DNA of 64,000 bases, taken from NCBI RefSeq assembly GCF_034674885.1, contig NZ_JAUCDS010000013.1, positions 1 to 64,000 on the forward strand, read 5' to 3'. Shown here in pieces: positions 60,272 through 64,000 of this stretch (within the stretch, counting starts at the first letter, position 1; each line of letters begins with the position of its first letter). The DNA is from Castellaniella sp034674885 (lineage in GTDB: Bacteria; Pseudomonadota; Gammaproteobacteria; Burkholderiales; Burkholderiaceae_B). The notes below the pieces were generated by a model, which made no database searches, was not told the origin of the DNA, and saw only the letters and a list, made by a program, of their open reading frames with translations. The position numbers were made by a program, and so were the translations under genes.

Positions 60272-61234
60272 ATGAATCTCCAGCAATTCCGTTTCGTCCG
60301 CGAAACCATCCGCCGCAACTTCAATCTGACCGAAGCCGCCCGGGCCCTGTATACCTCGCAACCCGGGGTGTCGAAAGCCATCATCGAATTCGAGGACGAG
60401 CTGGGCATCAAGATCTTCGAGCGCCACGGCAAACGCCTGAAGGGCCTGACCAAGCCGGGGCAGGCCGTGTCCACCGTCATCGACCGCATCATGCGCGAAG
60501 TGGACAACCTGAAAAAGGTCAGCGATGAATTCGCCCAGCGCGACGAAGGCGCCCTGGTCATCGCCTGCACCCACACACAGGCCCGCTACCTGCTGCCGCG
60601 CGTGATCCCGGCCTTCCGGGCGCGCTTTCCGAAAGTGCACGTTTCGCTGGCCGAGGGCAATCCCGAACACCTGGCCCGCCTGGTGCTGCACGAACAGGCC
60701 GATCTGGCCATCGCCACCGAAACCCTGGCAGATACACCGGGCCTGGTGGCCTTGCCGGTCTATGCCTGGGAACACACGCTGGTGGTGCCGCCCGATCATC
60801 CCCTGACCAGCCTGACGTCCAGCGCCGCCCGTAACCTGTCGCTGGAGCATCTGGCCCAATACCCCATCGTCACGTACGATCGGGCTTTCTCGGGGCGTCG
60901 GGCCATCGACGCCGCCTTCGAGCAGGCGGGCATCACGCCCGACATCGTGCTGGAGGCCATCGACGCGGACGTGGTCAAGACCTATGCCGACATCGGCCTG
61001 GGCATCGGCATCATCGCAGGCGTGGCCTTCGACCCGCGTCGCGACAAAGGCCTGGTGGGGCTGCCGGCCGGTCATCTGTTCGGCAAGCACACCACCAGCG
61101 TCGCCATCAAACGCGGCGTCTTCCTGCGGGATTATGTGTACGTGCTGATGGAAATGCTGGCGCCCGAACTGACGCGCGACCGGGTGTCCGAGGCCGTTTC
61201 CCAGCCGACGCCGGCGGTGCGCGAAGTCGCCTGA
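60272..61234 (+). CDS. CysB-family LysR-type regulator
   Basis: The 320-residue product closely matches CysB-type regulators: MNLQQFRFVRETIRRN, 'NLTEAARALYTSQPGVSKAIIEFEDELGIKIFERHGKRLKGLT' (helix-turn-helix, residues 17-60) and 'CTHTQARYLLPRVIPAF' at the effector domain start. CysB senses N-acetylserine and controls sulfur assimilation. No cys genes lie within the window, so its targets are elsewhere, or it is a CysB paralogue with another role. The ATG at 60272 is preferred to one at 60245. A TATAAT (60241-60246) lies just upstream but without a clear -35. It converges on Liv cluster 3 (11 bp apart). Confidence 0.9.
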   Translation: MNLQQFRFVRETIRRNFNLTEAARALYTSQPGVSKAIIEFEDELGIKIFERHGKRLKGLTKPGQAVSTVIDRIMREVDNLKKVSDEFAQRDEGALVIACTHTQARYLLPRVIPAFRARFPKVHVSLAEGNPEHLARLVLHEQADLAIATETLADTPGLVALPVYAWEHTLVVPPDHPLTSLTSSAARNLSLEHLAQYPIVTYDRAFSGRRAIDAAFEQAGITPDIVLEAIDADVVKTYADIGLGIGIIAGVAFDPRRDKGLVGLPAGHLFGKHTTSVAIKRGVFLRDYVYVLMEMLAPELTRDRVSEAVSQPTPAVREVA

Positions 61235-61245
61235 TCCCCTGGGCG

Positions 61246-61976
61246 CTACACGCCCAGATAGGCCCGTCTCAGTTCGGGGTCCTCGATCAGTTGGCCGGCC
61301 GGGCCTTCCTGCACGATATGGCCGGTTTCCAGCACGTAGGCGCGGTCCGCCGCCGCCAGGGCCAAGTGGATATCCTGTTCGACCAGCAGCACCGTGACCC
61401 CCTGGTCGCGGATGGTCGCCAGGCTCTCCATCAGCTGATCGACGATGATGGGCGCCAGGCCCAGGCTCATTTCATCCACCAGCAATAGGCGCGGGCGCGC
61501 CATCAGTGCGCGTGCCATGGCGCACATCTGCTGTTCGCCGCCCGACATGCTGCCGGCCAGCTGGCGGCGGCGTTCGGCCATGCGCGGGAACTGGGCGTAC
61601 ACCTGTTCCAGATCGGTGCGGATGGCGGCTGTGTCCGCGCGCCGGTAGGCGCCCATCAGAAGATTGTCCTGCACCGACATGCGGGGAAAGAGCTGGCGGC
61701 CCTCGGGAACCTGGACGATCCCCTGGCGGAAGATCTGGTCGGGCGTGTGGCCCTGGATGTCGGCGCCAGCCCACGTGATGCGGCCTGATTGGCTGGGCAG
61801 CAGGCCGGACAGAACCCGCAGCAAGGTGGTCTTGCCCGCGCCATTGCTGCCGACCAGGGCCAGAAATTCGGCTTCGCGCACTTCCAGGGTGATGTCGTGC
61901 AGCACCTGCACCAGGCCGTAGCCGGCCGACAAGCCCTGGACCTGCAGCAGCGGCGTATGTGTCGAAGGCGTGGAGC

Positions 61977-61980
<4 letters not shown>
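61246..61980 (-). CDS. ABC ATPase LivF-type, cluster 3
   Basis: ATPase of importer 3. The 244-residue product has Walker A GSNGAGKTT, Q-loop region 'VQVPEGRQLFPRMSV', signature MSGGEQQMCAMARAL, Walker B LLLVDEMSLGLAP and switch 'LLVEQDIHLAL'. It is the last gene of the minus-strand livH-livM-livG-livF chain; its ATG overlaps the livG stop by 4 nt. Confidence 0.95.
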
Positions 61981-62707
<727 letters not shown>

Positions 62708-62711
<4 letters not shown>

Positions 62712-63655
62712 ATGCGGTTCGTCCGGATGTTGTCGATGAAATAACGCCAGCCCAGGCGGTGGAAACGCCGTACCACGTCGGCCAGGCCGCGTGGCATCAA
62801 CACCACGGCGACGACGATGACGATGCCGAAGAACAGGCCGGCAATGCTGGTGACCTCGCTGGACAGCAGTTCGGAGATGGCCGACAGGATGAAGGAACCG
62901 ACGATCGGTCCCAGGATCGTGCCGGGGCCGCCGAACACCGCCATGATGATCATCTTGACGTTCAGGGTGATGTCGAATGCGCTGCCCGGGTCCAGGAAGG
63001 TGATCCAGTAAGCCTGGATGCCGCCGGCCAGTGCGCTGAACACGCCGGCCAGGGCGAAGGCCAGGACCTTGTAGCGGGTCGTGTCCACCCCCATGACGAC
63101 GGCGCCTTCCTCGTTTTCGCGGATGGCGATCAGGCCGAAGCCAAAGCGGCTGCGGGTCAGCCACCAGACGGTCAGGGTCGCAGCCACCAGCAGGATGAGC
63201 GCCAGTTCGTAGAACATCCGGTCGTCGTTCAGCGGTGGCAGCACCAGACCGATGTTCTGCCCCGCCAGCGGCACGTTGGAGACGATGGCCGCCATGATCT
63301 GCGCCAGGGCCAGGGTCGCGATGGCGAAATAGTGGCCCTTCAGGCGCAGTACCGGAATGCCCAGCAGGAAGGCGAAGATCACGGCCAGCACGACGCCAAA
63401 GGCCATGCCCACGGCGAAGGGCAGTTGCCACTGAACCATGGCGATGCCCACGCCATAGGCGCCCAGGCCATAGAACACGGAATTGCCGAAGGACGGGTAG
63501 CCGGTATAGCCGCCGATGATGTTCCAGCCCTGCGCCAGCACGGCCAGCAGCAGGGTGCTGATGCCGAACTGGATGATGGTGTCGGATCCGTACCAGGGCA
63601 GCAGGGCCAGCGCGACCAGCGCTGCAGCGATCAGGATGGGGCGCCAGATGTTCAT
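62708..63655 (-). CDS. ABC permease LivM-type, cluster 3
   Basis: The 315-residue product has about nine membrane segments and the LivM strings 'NIIGGYTGYPSFGNSVFYGLGAYG' (about 46-69) and 'GLIAIRENEEGAVVMGV'. The start at 63655 overlaps the livH stop by 4 nt; its own stop overlaps livG. Confidence 0.95.
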
Positions 63656-64000
63656 GCGGTTCTCCCCAGCAGGCCGGTGGGCCGCACGATCAGCACCAGG
63701 AGCAGCACGCCGAAGCTGGCGACGTCAGCGTAGGTGGGGCCGATGTACAGCGTGGTCAGGGATTCGATCAGTCCCAGGATCAGGCCGCCTGCGATCACGC
63801 CCAGCGGCGTGTCCAGGCCGCCGATGATGGCGATGGCGAAGGATTTGGCCGTCAGGGTGGCGCCGATGTAGGGGTTGATCTGCGAGACGGTGCCGTACAG
63901 GCCGCCGGCCGCGCCAGCCAGTGCCAGGCCCAGGCCGAAGGTGACGGCGTACAGGTGGCGCGGTTCGACGCCGTACAGCCGGGCCGCCGACAGGTTCTGA
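63652..64000 (-). CDS. ABC permease LivH-type, cluster 3 (N-terminus beyond window)
   Basis: The minus strand is open from the right edge to a TGA at 63652-63654. The 115 visible residues are the C-terminal part of LivH: 'NLSAARLYGVEPRHLYAV' (the end of the EAA-like loop), then hydrophobic segments with 'INPYIGATLTAKSFAIAIIGG', a 'GGLILGLIESLTTLYIG' helix and the terminal RPTGLLGRTA. The start and any binding-protein gene for this importer lie to the right of the window. Confidence 0.93.
   Translation of the reverse strand, partial: QNLSAARLYGVEPRHLYAVTFGLGLALAGAAGGLYGTVSQINPYIGATLTAKSFAIAIIGGLDTPLGVIAGGLILGLIESLTTLYIGPTYADVASFGVLLLVLIVRPTGLLGRTA

Overview
This window is ordinary, densely coded chromosome from a GC-rich betaproteobacterium, most likely Burkholderiales/Alcaligenaceae (Bordetella, Achromobacter, Castellaniella or Pusillimonas-like). 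Three things point there: the gene orders smc-zipA-ligA, yceD-rpmF-plsX-fabHDG-acpP-fabF-rpoE-rseAB-mucD-lepA-lepB-rnc-era-recO and trpBA-accD; the many branched-chain amino-acid (HAAT/Liv) transporters; and the C-rich dispersed repeats. The lineage call is inference from synteny and protein character. I saw no rRNA, no convincing tRNA, no CRISPR, no transposase and no phage genes.

Layout. 1-6.6 kb: smc (cut by the left edge), zipA and ligA. 6.7-8.7 kb, minus strand: msrB-yciB-bolA-ppiC, every junction a 4-nt start/stop overlap. 9.0-13.9 kb: Liv cluster 1 (binding protein, LivH, a LivM-LivG fusion, LivF), ending inside a 78-bp tandem repeat. 14.3-20.4 kb: Liv cluster 2, with one binding protein on the plus strand converging on livG-livF-livK-livH-livM on the minus strand. 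20.6-23.7 kb, minus strand: fdxA, phaZ, an RnfB-like ferredoxin and nth. 23.9-29.1 kb: relA, trpB, trpA, accD. 29.1-30.8 kb: a LysR regulator divergent from an mdtJI spermidine-export pair. 30.9-37.3 kb: rne with a long leader, divergent from rluC and a HAD phosphatase, then a tetrapyrrole-methylase-family methyltransferase and maf. 37.4-43.7 kb: the fatty-acid synthesis operon. 43.7-53.3 kb: the sigma-E/MucD envelope-stress operon, running into lepA, lepB, rnc, era, recO and an EamA permease. 53.5-57.5 kb: yccA, holC-pepA and lptF. 57.5-60.1 kb: a LysR regulator divergent from mmsA. 60.3-64 kb: a CysB-type regulator converging on Liv cluster 3, whose livH is cut by the right edge.

How the parts fit. 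Housekeeping functions dominate: chromosome maintenance, lipid synthesis, translation, RNA processing and envelope quality control. Around them sit three complete or nearly complete ABC importers of the hydrophobic amino-acid family, and next to the third is a methylmalonate-semialdehyde dehydrogenase gene of the valine-catabolic type. Together these suggest a cell that lives largely on amino and organic acids. Intracellular PHA depolymerase indicates carbon storage as polyhydroxyalkanoate.

I found no convincing undescribed multi-gene system. The observations most worth a second look are local: a LivF ATPase with arginine in place of the Walker A lysine, a RecO with a shortened C-terminal half, a 78-bp tandem repeat holding two hairpins per unit and a gene's stop codon, a promoter-terminator-like leader before lepA, a long rne leader whose promoter overlaps rluC, a 21-bp-spaced operator-like repeat before the LysR/mmsA pair, and TTG starts on both trpB and trpA.
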